Positions 1-5,624 of a DNA stretch of 17,702 bases are shown piece by piece (position 1 is the first letter of the stretch; each line of letters begins with the position of its first letter). Source of the stretch: Treponema sp. (GTDB taxonomy: Bacteria; Spirochaetota; Spirochaetia; Treponematales; Breznakiellaceae); assembly GCA_031271075.1 (NCBI GenBank), contig JAISWN010000080.1:1-17702 (forward strand), in the 5' to 3' direction. A program made the position numbers and the translations under genes. The notes beneath the pieces were generated by a model. That model was given only the letters and a program-made list of their open reading frames with translations, was not told the origin of the DNA and did no database searches.

Positions 1-1149
1 AACCGGAAAATTCAGAACCAGCGGGAGGAAGCCTTTGCCCGGTTTATGGACGCCACGAATCACCTGGAGATCCATTCCCCCTCGCCGGGAGGGCTGGAAT
101 CGCAGCATCCCTACCAGAACGTATCGGCGGCTTTTTCCTTTCTGGACAGCCGTCCCCGGGACAAGCCCTTTTTCCTTTGGCTCAGTTTTGCCGAACCCCA
201 TAATCCCTACCAGGTACCGGAACCCTACTTCGACCTCTTTCCCCCGGAACAATTGCCGCCTGTCCACGCCGGGCCGGAGATCCTGGGGGACAAGGGGCAT
301 AGGTTTCTCTGGCTGCGGAAGATCTGGGAACAGGTTTTGGGGCCCGATATAGAGGGGCGTATTCTGAGGGCCCGCTCAAATTACCACGGCATGCTGCGCC
401 TGATTGACGATCAGTTCAAGCGGTTTATCCAGGGGCTTGAATCCCGGGGGCTGGGGGAAGACACCCTGGTTCTCTTTCTGTCGGATCACGGGGATTTTGC
501 GGGGGAATACGGTCTTATCCGTAAGGGGACGGATCTGCCGGAAATACTCACCCGTATTCCTTTTGTGTGGCGCGGGCCGGGTATCAAGCCCCGGGGAACC
601 CTGCGGGAGGCTTGCGTGAATATCGTTGATATCTTTCCCACGATCTGCGACATTATCGGCCGGGAGGTTCCCTTCGGGGTCCAGGGTAAGAGTATCCTGC
701 CCCTGCTGGCGGGGGAGGAGATCCCGGAAAAAGAATTCGATCTTGCCTATTCGGAAAGTGGTTTTGGGGGCCTTTACTGGGACGAAAAGGACAGTCTGGA
801 TCTGGTAAAGGAGGGGGCCGGCAAGGTCTTTTCACCCGGCGGACCTCCGGCGACCTTTGACTGCCTGAACAGTTGGACCCAGTGCGGCCAGGTACGGATG
901 CTCCGCAAGGGGCCTTACAAGATCCAGGTGGATATGCTGGGCGCCGGGTATCTCTACGATTTGGATCGGGACCCTGTAGAGCTTCACAACCTGTTCGGCG
1001 ATCCCGCGTATCTTGCCGTAAAAGCGGATATGCTTACGGAACTCGCGGCCGCCATCCTGCGGGCCTGCGATCCCATTCCCCCGCCCCGGCGGCGCTACCA
1101 CGTTAAGGCCCACCCCCGGGGATACTGGTTTCAGGAATACCATTGCTAA
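1..1149 (+). CDS. sulfatase, C-terminal part (5'-truncated by window edge)
   Basis: The frame is open from base 1, so the gene starts outside the window; 382 residues are visible and end at TAA. The product resembles type I sulfatases (alkaline phosphatase superfamily), which hydrolyse sulfate esters on glycans or small molecules. Visible family signatures are the PFFLWLSFAEPHNPY strand, the metal-binding SDHGDFAGEYGL segment (codons from 481) followed by an active-site-like RKG lysine, the RIPFVWRGPGI block, and a C-terminal LYDLDRDPVELHNL segment typical of sulfatase tails. The CxPSR/CxAxR site that is converted to formylglycine lies in the missing N-terminal part, so activity and the need for a maturase cannot be judged. 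No signal peptide can be assessed. The neighbouring gene is convergent, so this gene belongs to a unit extending left. Substrate is unknown. Confidence 0.9.
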   Translation, partial: NRKIQNQREEAFARFMDATNHLEIHSPSPGGLESQHPYQNVSAAFSFLDSRPRDKPFFLWLSFAEPHNPYQVPEPYFDLFPPEQLPPVHAGPEILGDKGHRFLWLRKIWEQVLGPDIEGRILRARSNYHGMLRLIDDQFKRFIQGLESRGLGEDTLVLFLSDHGDFAGEYGLIRKGTDLPEILTRIPFVWRGPGIKPRGTLREACVNIVDIFPTICDIIGREVPFGVQGKSILPLLAGEEIPEKEFDLAYSESGFGGLYWDEKDSLDLVKEGAGKVFSPGGPPATFDCLNSWTQCGQVRMLRKGPYKIQVDMLGAGYLYDLDRDPVELHNLFGDPAYLAVKADMLTELAAAILRACDPIPPPRRRYHVKAHPRGYWFQEYHC

Positions 1150-1194
1150 ATTCTTTTGAAACATCCGATCATTTCGTGTTTACAAGGTAATAAC

Positions 1195-1262
1195 AACCGC
1201 CAGGGCGAGAAAGGAAAAGGAAAGGGAGAAGGAGAAAATCCGCCTTCCGCGCCCTGACGGTT
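1195..1262. terminator. inverted repeat after sulfatase gene, possible terminator
   Basis: AACCGCCAGGGCG (1195-1207) pairs with CGCCCTGACGGTT (1250-1262) with one mismatch. The 42-base loop is purine-rich. On the plus strand it is followed by an A/T-rich stretch (1261-1277) containing five T in a row, so it could end transcription of the sulfatase gene. The long loop makes it a non-classical terminator. Confidence 0.35.
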
Positions 1263-1283
1263 AAATATATTTTTAAATCCGGA

Positions 1284-1333
1284 GGGTTCCCCAAAACCAA
1301 CAGCGAACCGAAGTTCGTGGTTTTGGGAAACCC
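1284..1333. terminator. strong two-tier hairpin between convergent genes
   Basis: The arms GGGTTCCCCAAAACCA (1284-1299) and TGGTTTTGGGAAACCC (1318-1333) pair over 16 positions with a single mismatch. Inside, CGAAC (1304-1308) and GTTCG (1313-1317) close a four-base CGAA loop. It lies between convergent genes and is nearly symmetric, so it may act in both directions. On the minus strand an A/T-rich stretch follows. It has no clean T-run directly after the stem. Confidence 0.45.
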
Positions 1334-1386
1334 GCCGCTTCCCCCTCCCCGGAACGTTCCTTCGGCCCGGTCAAAGCCCGGGCGGC

Positions 1387-1420
1387 CCTGGGGCAAACCA
1401 AAAACGGTTTGGCCCCCAGG
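1387..1420 (-). terminator. hairpin just downstream of the HmuY-like gene
   Basis: CCTGGGGCAAACC (1387-1399) pairs with GGTTTGGCCCCCAGG (1406-1420), with a two-base bulge and a six-base loop (AAAAAC). It starts 17 bases past the stop codon of the minus-strand lipoprotein gene, a typical terminator position. No T-run follows directly on the minus strand. Confidence 0.4.
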
Positions 1421-1436
1421 ACCCTTCCCCGGCGTT

Positions 1437-2111
1437 TTAGAAATTCTGGTAGCTCACCGCCCAGTTGTCCTTGGAGTCCACATACTCGTAAACAATCTGG
1501 ATTTTCGAGAAATGAACCCCGTCCCCGTGGCGGATGATGTACACCTGATTGGTACTACCGTACTGCCCCATGGCCGGGGAGTTATAATACTGCTTTTTGT
1601 TGTACGAGTAACCTTGCAGGCAATTCCCGCTCGATAATCCGTCCTTTGTGCCCTCATTATCGTAGCCCACATAGCTCATGATGTTGAGGGTTGGTTCGGC
1701 TGGGGTGCTGCCCATGCTCAAAACATACCGTTTCTGATCGGTCGTATAGTCCTCCAAAATACCTTCCGCTTTTCTATCGTTTAAGGACGCATCGGAAAGC
1801 ACGATCTTATCGGTGTACCAGACCCCGCCGTCCCCGCCGGAACTTAAACCTGTGGCGGTGGCGCCGCTGTTGGTTAAAACAAGCCGGGTCCGGGTAAAGG
1901 CGATGTCCCACTTGTTCGTGTTGATATCGTCCCCCGTTACTTCCGCTCCCGTACTCAGGGAGTAATACTTTATCCCATCCGCGCTGGCAAGGGAAACCGG
2001 CGGCAACTCTTTAAATCCCCCGTCGTCATCTTCCTCAACCTGGCAGCCGGGGAGCAGGAAAACGGCGCAGGCCAGGGCCAGGGTCGCAAGAACGTAACGA
2101 TACTGTTTCAT
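1437..2111 (-). CDS. HmuY-like haem-binding lipoprotein
   Basis: A 224-residue lipoprotein. The signal peptide ends in a lipobox, LLPGC, with Cys23 as the predicted lipidation site, followed by an acidic QVEEDDDGG linker. The mature part carries HmuY-family features: the KWDIAFTRTRLVLTNSG block (residues 67-83) and a C-terminal VYIIRHGDGVHFSKIQIVYEY block (190-210). HmuY proteins of Bacteroidetes hold haem through two axial residues and hand it to a TonB-dependent receptor. Candidate ligands here are Met133, His195 and His200, which is inference. An AAGGAG site six bases before ATG supports the start. The gene lies 70 bases downstream of the receptor gene on the same strand, as in hmuR-hmuY pairs although in reverse order. 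Haem specificity is inferred from family and context. Confidence 0.75.
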   Translation of the reverse strand: MKQYRYVLATLALACAVFLLPGCQVEEDDDGGFKELPPVSLASADGIKYYSLSTGAEVTGDDINTNKWDIAFTRTRLVLTNSGATATGLSSGGDGGVWYTDKIVLSDASLNDRKAEGILEDYTTDQKRYVLSMGSTPAEPTLNIMSYVGYDNEGTKDGLSSGNCLQGYSYNKKQYYNSPAMGQYGSTNQVYIIRHGDGVHFSKIQIVYEYVDSKDNWAVSYQNF

Positions 2112-2155
2112 AAGAAACTCCTTTATTGCGGGGCATAGCGCCCCTTATTATCAAA

Positions 2156-2174
2156 ACCGGCGCGACGCGCCGGT
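2156..2174 (-). terminator. hairpin between receptor and HmuY-like genes
   Basis: ACCGGCGCG (2156-2164) and CGCGCCGGT (2166-2174) are perfect inverted arms around one central base, so a 7-bp stem with a five-base loop can form. On the minus strand the stem is followed by TTTTGATAAT. It sits between the receptor stop and the lipoprotein ribosome-binding site and could be an attenuator setting unequal expression, or could protect an mRNA end. Confidence 0.4.
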
Positions 2175-2181
2175 GTGGGTC

Positions 2182-4128
2182 CTACAGAACGTATCGAAGC
2201 CCCAAGGTAAAGGATTGGGCCGTGGAGGGGCCCAGGGGATCGATAAGGCCGGTAATATTGTCAACCGCGGCGTGGATCCTAAAATGCGCGCCGATGTCAA
2301 GGGAAACGTAAAAATCCAAAACAAAGCGGGGATCGTAGTCCGTATCCGGGTCCCTCAGGGCGGAAAAAAAGCGGCCCTGCAGGTAGCCCGCGATCCCGGT
2401 TTTTTTATGCTCAACGCCGGCTTTTGCCTTTACCGTGTGGCTGGGCTGGGGGAAGAATTCCGCCTCCTCGGTACGGTCGTAGGCGTAAAGCCAGCTGTAA
2501 CCCGCGGAAAGGTAGGCGAATTTCAGGATGGTAAAGCGGCCTTCGCTGTCAAAACCTATCCGGTACGAGCGGGCGATATTTTCGGTGTCGTACACGGCCC
2601 GGTTCAGGGAATCGGGAACCCCCGTATCCACATGGACAATCTCGTCAAACATTTCGCTGTAGTAGCCGTTTACCTGTCCAAAAAACAGATCGGCCTTTGA
2701 ATATTCCAGGGCCGCGTTAAAGGCCAGGGCGTATTCGGGTTTAAGCTGATCGTTCCCCCGGATCACCGGGTGGTTGGGGTTGTCGTCCTTGACCAAATAG
2801 AGATCGCTAAAATTGGGTGCCCGGTAGCCCAGCCCCGCGCCGCCCAGGACCCGGAAACCGGCGGGCAGATAGTACATGGCGGAAAGCTTGGGGGCCGAGG
2901 CAAAACCGAACTGGGAAGTCCGGTCCACCCGCAGTCCCGCCAGGACCGAGTAAAGGCCCTCCTGGTAGCGTTCCGCCTGGATAAACAGGGCCTCTTTGTC
3001 CACCGCCGCGAAGGTCCCGTTGTTGCGGAGGTTGTACTTATCCATGGAGTTGTAGGCCCCCTCCAGGCCCATGGTAAGGAGCCAGTTGTCAAAACCCGCG
3101 TATTCCCCGGTAAGTTCCAGGGCCGCGTAGTTCTCGTTCTCGTGGTTCTCCCCGGTGGTCCAGGTTTTCATGATACCGTTGTAGCTGTCCTTGTCCCGCT
3201 GGTAAAAGTTGTCGTAAAACCGCAGGGTAAGATAACTGTTCTCCTGGGGACTAAAACCCGCTTCGATATAACCGTCGGCCCGGATATAGTCCCGCCGGTC
3301 AAGTCCTCCCCGGCTGCTGGTAAGATCATCGCTTCGCATGGCCAGGAAGGACCCCCCCAGCTTCATTTCCCCGGTGTTTCCCAGGGGAAAAACCGTGTCC
3401 AGCCCCGCCTTTCCCCGCAGGATCCGCGGCAAAACAGAGGAACTCTCTGTTTCGTTGTAGTAAAAGGCCGAACGGGATCCCTCTACGGCAAGGGAATTCC
3501 GCGTTGGCCCGATGGGAAAGCCCAGAAGCGCGTTAAAGTCCTGCTGAAGGAGAGGATCAAAATCCTTGGGGTCCGCCTCCGCAGGGGTATCCGGGTCGTC
3601 GTAGGGCAGAAAAAAGCGGTTCGATACGGAGGCGCTGAGGGAAAGCTTGTCCTCCGGTTTTTTGGTAATAATGTTGATAACGCCGCCGATGCCGTCGGAA
3701 CCGTACAGGGCGCTCTGGGGGCCCCGCACTATTTCTATCCGTTCCACATTGCCCAGGGGCAGGGTCTCCCCCTTGATCCGGGAGGAAATCCGCCCCACCA
3801 GCCGCCGCCCGTCAACCAGAAACAGGACCCGGTCTTCCCCCATGCCCTGCATCTGTATATAGTCCCCCATGGCGTTGCCGGTAAACATAAGGCCGTAGTC
3901 TTCCAGAATGTCCGACACCGTGGCGGCGCTTGAGTTTTCTATTTCTTCCCGGCTGATAATTTCCGTAACCACCGGCGTATCGGCCAGCCGCTTTTCGCCC
4001 CTGGTGGAGGTAATAGTAATCCCCTCATCGTAGTATATCTCGTCCCCGTAATCCTCTTCATCATCTTCCTGGGCCCCCAGGGACAGGGACAGGAAGGAAA
4101 GGGTGATAAAAACTGCCAGTATCCGCAT
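2182..4128 (-). CDS. TonB-dependent outer-membrane receptor, probable haem receptor (HmuR-like)
   Basis: A 648-residue outer-membrane transporter. ATG at 4128 was chosen over an upstream in-frame start at 4188 because it gives a clean signal peptide (residues 1-20, ending SLSLGAQ) and has a GAGGA site just upstream. Domains in order: a very acidic stretch (EDDEEDYGDE, 21-30), a TonB-box-like EGITITSTR (35-43), a plug domain with VVTEIISREEIENSSA, LVDGRRL and VERIEIVRGPQSALYGSDGIGGVINII (about 129-155), then a beta barrel ending in LGLRYVL. Around residues 433-455 it has a YRAPNFSDLY segment followed by NPNHPVIRGNDQLKPE, resembling the FRAP/NPNL boxes with an intervening histidine of haem receptors. 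Uptake would need TonB-ExbBD, not encoded here. It is the first gene of a two-gene unit diverging from the importer operon. Family is certain; haem as ligand is inference. Confidence 0.88.
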   Translation of the reverse strand: MRILAVFITLSFLSLSLGAQEDDEEDYGDEIYYDEGITITSTRGEKRLADTPVVTEIISREEIENSSAATVSDILEDYGLMFTGNAMGDYIQMQGMGEDRVLFLVDGRRLVGRISSRIKGETLPLGNVERIEIVRGPQSALYGSDGIGGVINIITKKPEDKLSLSASVSNRFFLPYDDPDTPAEADPKDFDPLLQQDFNALLGFPIGPTRNSLAVEGSRSAFYYNETESSSVLPRILRGKAGLDTVFPLGNTGEMKLGGSFLAMRSDDLTSSRGGLDRRDYIRADGYIEAGFSPQENSYLTLRFYDNFYQRDKDSYNGIMKTWTTGENHENENYAALELTGEYAGFDNWLLTMGLEGAYNSMDKYNLRNNGTFAAVDKEALFIQAERYQEGLYSVLAGLRVDRTSQFGFASAPKLSAMYYLPAGFRVLGGAGLGYRAPNFSDLYLVKDDNPNHPVIRGNDQLKPEYALAFNAALEYSKADLFFGQVNGYYSEMFDEIVHVDTGVPDSLNRAVYDTENIARSYRIGFDSEGRFTILKFAYLSAGYSWLYAYDRTEEAEFFPQPSHTVKAKAGVEHKKTGIAGYLQGRFFSALRDPDTDYDPRFVLDFYVSLDIGAHFRIHAAVDNITGLIDPLGPSTAQSFTLGLRYVL

Positions 4129-4170
4129 AGTTCCTCGCTTTGTTACGTTAAGATAAATATTCCACCTCAC

Positions 4171-4208
4171 GCCGGAATCTCTTTCCACCCCTGGAATTTC
4201 TTTCCGGC
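4171..4208 (-). promoter_or_regulatory. stem-loop in receptor mRNA leader
   Basis: GCCGGAA (4171-4177) pairs with TTCCGGC (4202-4208). Inside, TTCCA (4183-4187) and TGGAA (4192-4196) close a CCCC loop (GGGG on the mRNA). The structure ends about 43 bases before the receptor start codon. Function unknown; mRNA stability or translation control are possible. Confidence 0.4.
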
Positions 4209-4249
4209 ATGGATGCGTGAAAAATTCAAAAAAGAAAAACGGGTAAATT

Positions 4250-4280
4250 GCATTCTTCCGCCTAAAGGCGGCGAAAATGC
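4250..4280 (-). promoter_or_regulatory. second stem-loop in receptor mRNA leader
   Basis: CCGCC (4258-4262) and GGCGG (4267-4271) form a stem with a TAAA loop. It is extended outward by GCATT (4250-4254) against AATGC (4276-4280), with a mismatch, a wobble pair and a bulge between. Function unknown. Confidence 0.35.
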
Positions 4281-4330
4281 GGCTAACTAAAAATATCCGG
4301 GGGGTGGATGTGTTCTACAGACCAAAAGAT

Positions 4331-4345
4331 GGGGGGGGGGGGGGG
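4331..4345. repeat. homopolymer tract of 15 G
   Basis: An uninterrupted run of 15 G on the plus strand (15 C in the receptor transcript), 203 bases upstream of the receptor start. Runs of this length are prone to slipped-strand changes. In Treponema pallidum poly-G tracts upstream of outer-membrane protein genes are known to vary in length and alter expression. Here the same role is inferred from position and length. Confidence 0.85.
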
Positions 4346-4438
4346 TCTCTTTTCGGCGCAAATAATTACGGAAACGCTTCATCCTTCTTTAACCGTCCTT
4401 TTTACCGGCGGGCTTTCCCTGTTTTGGAAAGGCCCCGT

Positions 4439-4458
4439 AGTATGCCATAAAGTATGCC
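4439..4458. repeat. paired AGTATGCC direct repeat
   Basis: Two identical AGTATGCC copies (4439-4446 and 4451-4458) are separated by ATAA, giving a 12-base period. They lie just downstream of the predicted receptor transcription start, where a bound protein could block transcription. The factor is unknown. Confidence 0.35.
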
Positions 4459-4468
4459 TGATAAAATA

Positions 4469-4488
4469 TAGTTAGACGATACTAACTA
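4469..4488. promoter_or_regulatory. operator-like inverted repeat over the receptor -10 box
   Basis: TAGTTAG (4469-4475) and CTAACTA (4482-4488) form a perfect 7-bp inverted repeat with a six-base centre. It covers the predicted receptor -10 box. A dimeric repressor bound here would block the promoter, and in an iron or haem uptake locus a metal-responsive regulator (Fur or DtxR family) is the natural candidate. The sequence does not match a textbook Fur or DtxR box, so the regulator is unassigned. Confidence 0.45.
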
Positions 4489-4507
4489 AAGGGAAAAAAT
4501 TTGTCAA
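4479..4507 (-). promoter_or_regulatory. sigma-70-type promoter of the receptor gene
   Basis: Read on the minus strand, a perfect TTGACA -35 box (4502-4507) is followed by a 17-base spacer and a TAGTAT -10 box (4479-4484, four of six matches). The start would fall near 4472, giving a leader of about 340 bases that includes the C15 run and both stem-loops. Confidence 0.55.
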
Positions 4508-4547
4508 GGGGATTTTGGATTTTTTTAAAAAATTACCGGCGTTTTGT

Positions 4548-4576
4548 TTGACAAAGCAAATATTTTTCTGTACCCT
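4548..4576 (+). promoter_or_regulatory. candidate promoter of the importer operon
   Basis: TTGACA (4548-4553), a 17-base spacer and TACCCT (4571-4576, weak -10) would place the start at about the ATG at 4582, giving a leaderless or nearly leaderless mRNA. An alternative is TTGTCA (4501-4506), 17 bases, TTTAAA (4524-4529), which would overlap the receptor -35 box and give a leader of about 45 bases. Sequence alone does not decide. Confidence 0.3.
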
Positions 4577-4581
4577 GAGGT

Positions 4582-5004
4582 ATGAAGCCGCTAAAAGCGC
4601 TGTTTGTTCTGTCCGGTTTTATTTTTCTGGCCCTGGGGATTGGGGGGATCCTTCTGCCCCTGCTGCCGGCCACCCCCTTTTTATTGGCCGCCTCCTTTTG
4701 TTTTTTAAGGGGATCGGAAGGTTTCTACCGCCTTTTCATGGCCAATCCCCATATCGGGCCGCGGATTCGCCGGTTTAAGGAGCGGGGCTTAAGCCTGCGG
4801 GAAAAACTGTCTATCTACCTGGTAGTCCTTGCCATGCTCCTGCCCGTTATTATCACCAGTCCCGTCATCCACCTTAGGATAACTCTTGTAGCGCTTCTGC
4901 TTGTAAAGGCCCTGGTCTTTGCCAGGATGAAAACGGCCAAACCGGAAGGGGGTGGCAAAGACCTTTCCGCCCACCTTTGCCGGAAAGGGGAAAAACCGGC
5001 TTGA
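4582..5004 (+). CDS. DUF454 (YbaN-like) inner-membrane protein
   Basis: A 140-residue membrane protein with the DUF454 signature: an N-terminal hydrophobic helix, then GIGGILLPLLPATPFLLAASFCFLRGS (about residues 19-45) and a basic loop IGPRIRRFKERGLSLREK, followed by two more hydrophobic segments (about 78-112) and a polar tail. Family function is poorly defined; relatives sit in the cytoplasmic membrane. An in-frame TGA lies two codons before the ATG, so no upstream start is possible. The GAGG motif is only one base from the ATG, too close for a normal ribosome-binding site, which fits the leaderless option. It is first in the importer operon, with 71 bases before the next gene, suggesting a link to haem or iron uptake that is inference from context only. 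Confidence 0.8.
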   Translation: MKPLKALFVLSGFIFLALGIGGILLPLLPATPFLLAASFCFLRGSEGFYRLFMANPHIGPRIRRFKERGLSLREKLSIYLVVLAMLLPVIITSPVIHLRITLVALLLVKALVFARMKTAKPEGGGKDLSAHLCRKGEKPA

Positions 5005-5075
5005 CCGGCATTAGTGACAGTAATGACCGGCGTGTTAGCCGCATAAAACAACAATAGGAGTGTTCGGAGGACAGC

Positions 5076-5624
5076 ATGAAAGATCAAAACGAAAGAGGGC
5101 TTATCGTGTATTCCAGTAAAACCGGGAATACCAGGAAACTGGCGGAAGGCATCCGCCGGGTCCTGGAGGATTCCGGTTTTCCTGCCCGGATCGCCGCGGT
5201 GGAGGAAAAGCCGGACCCCGCCGGCGCCCCCTGGGTGCTGGTGGGCTTTTGGGCGGACCGGGGCCAGGCCGATGAAAAGGCTCGGGACTATATCCGTAGT
5301 CTGGAGGGCCGGCGGCTGGGGCTCTTTGGCACCCTGGGGGCCTATCCCGATTCGGACCATGCCAAGTCCCTGGCGAAAAAGACCGAAGCCCTGGCGGCGG
5401 AAAAGAACTCGTGCCTGGGTTCCTTTCTGTGCCAGGGGAAAGTGGACCCCGCCCTTATCGAAAGGTTTAAGACCCTGCCGCCGGATAACCCCCACGCCAT
5501 GACTGAAGAACGGCGGAAGCGCCACGAGGAGGCGGCGAAGCATCCCAACGAAGATGACATCGCCGCGGCAGCGGCGGCCTTCCTCAAGATGATAGGCGGC
5601 CATGAATCCCCGGCGGCTCCGTGA
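5076..5624 (+). CDS. flavodoxin-like protein, possible electron donor for the radical SAM enzyme
   Basis: A 182-residue cytoplasmic protein. The FMN phosphate-binding loop is visible as IVYSSKTGNTRKLAEGI (residues 10-26), followed by a WVLVGFWADRGQAD strand-loop and LGLFGTLGAYPDSDHA. The second half has the FLCQGKVDPALIERF and KHPNEDDIAAAAAAF blocks seen in flavodoxin-fold proteins near haem or tetrapyrrole genes of gut anaerobes. An upstream CGGAGG site supports the ATG. Its stop overlaps the GTG of the permease (GTGA), so the two are translationally coupled. Radical SAM enzymes need low-potential electrons, and a flavodoxin beside the HemN-like gene is a natural partner; Fusobacterium pairs a flavodoxin-type protein with its haem-degrading radical SAM enzyme, to my recollection. 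Family is well supported; the partner role is inferred. Confidence 0.8.
   Translation: MKDQNERGLIVYSSKTGNTRKLAEGIRRVLEDSGFPARIAAVEEKPDPAGAPWVLVGFWADRGQADEKARDYIRSLEGRRLGLFGTLGAYPDSDHAKSLAKKTEALAAEKNSCLGSFLCQGKVDPALIERFKTLPPDNPHAMTEERRKRHEEAAKHPNEDDIAAAAAAFLKMIGGHESPAAP

Larger units (their letters stand above)
4129..4581. other. 453-base divergent control region without genes
   Basis: This A/T-richer gap separates the receptor gene (minus) from the importer operon (plus). It holds a receptor promoter with an overlapping inverted repeat (4469-4507), a run of 15 G (4331-4345), two stem-loops in the receptor leader (4171-4208 and 4250-4280), paired AGTATGCC direct repeats (4439-4458), and a second copy of CTAACTAAA (4283-4291). 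No credible small gene was seen. I looked for a cobalamin riboswitch and did not find its conserved boxes. Confidence 0.8.

Noticed and set aside
1169..1396. 75-codon minus-strand frame in the convergent gap
   Set aside because: It runs through the hairpins, has low-complexity composition and no ribosome-binding site or similarity.
2770..3933. 387-codon open frame on the plus strand opposite the TonB-dependent receptor gene
   Set aside because: It has no recognisable domain, its composition is that expected of an antisense frame in GC-rich coding DNA, and the minus-strand receptor is unambiguous.
4128..4188. Upstream in-frame start at 4188 for the receptor
   Set aside because: It would place 20 polar residues before the signal peptide; ATG 4128 has a GAGGA site and gives a normal signal sequence.
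4129..4472. Cobalamin or other known riboswitch in the receptor leader
   Set aside because: The conserved B12-box and core bases were not found; only simple stem-loops are visible.
5009..5025. CATTA/TAATG inverted repeat before the flavodoxin gene as an operator
   Set aside because: Only five base pairs with a seven-base centre and no promoter hexamers in position; too likely by chance.
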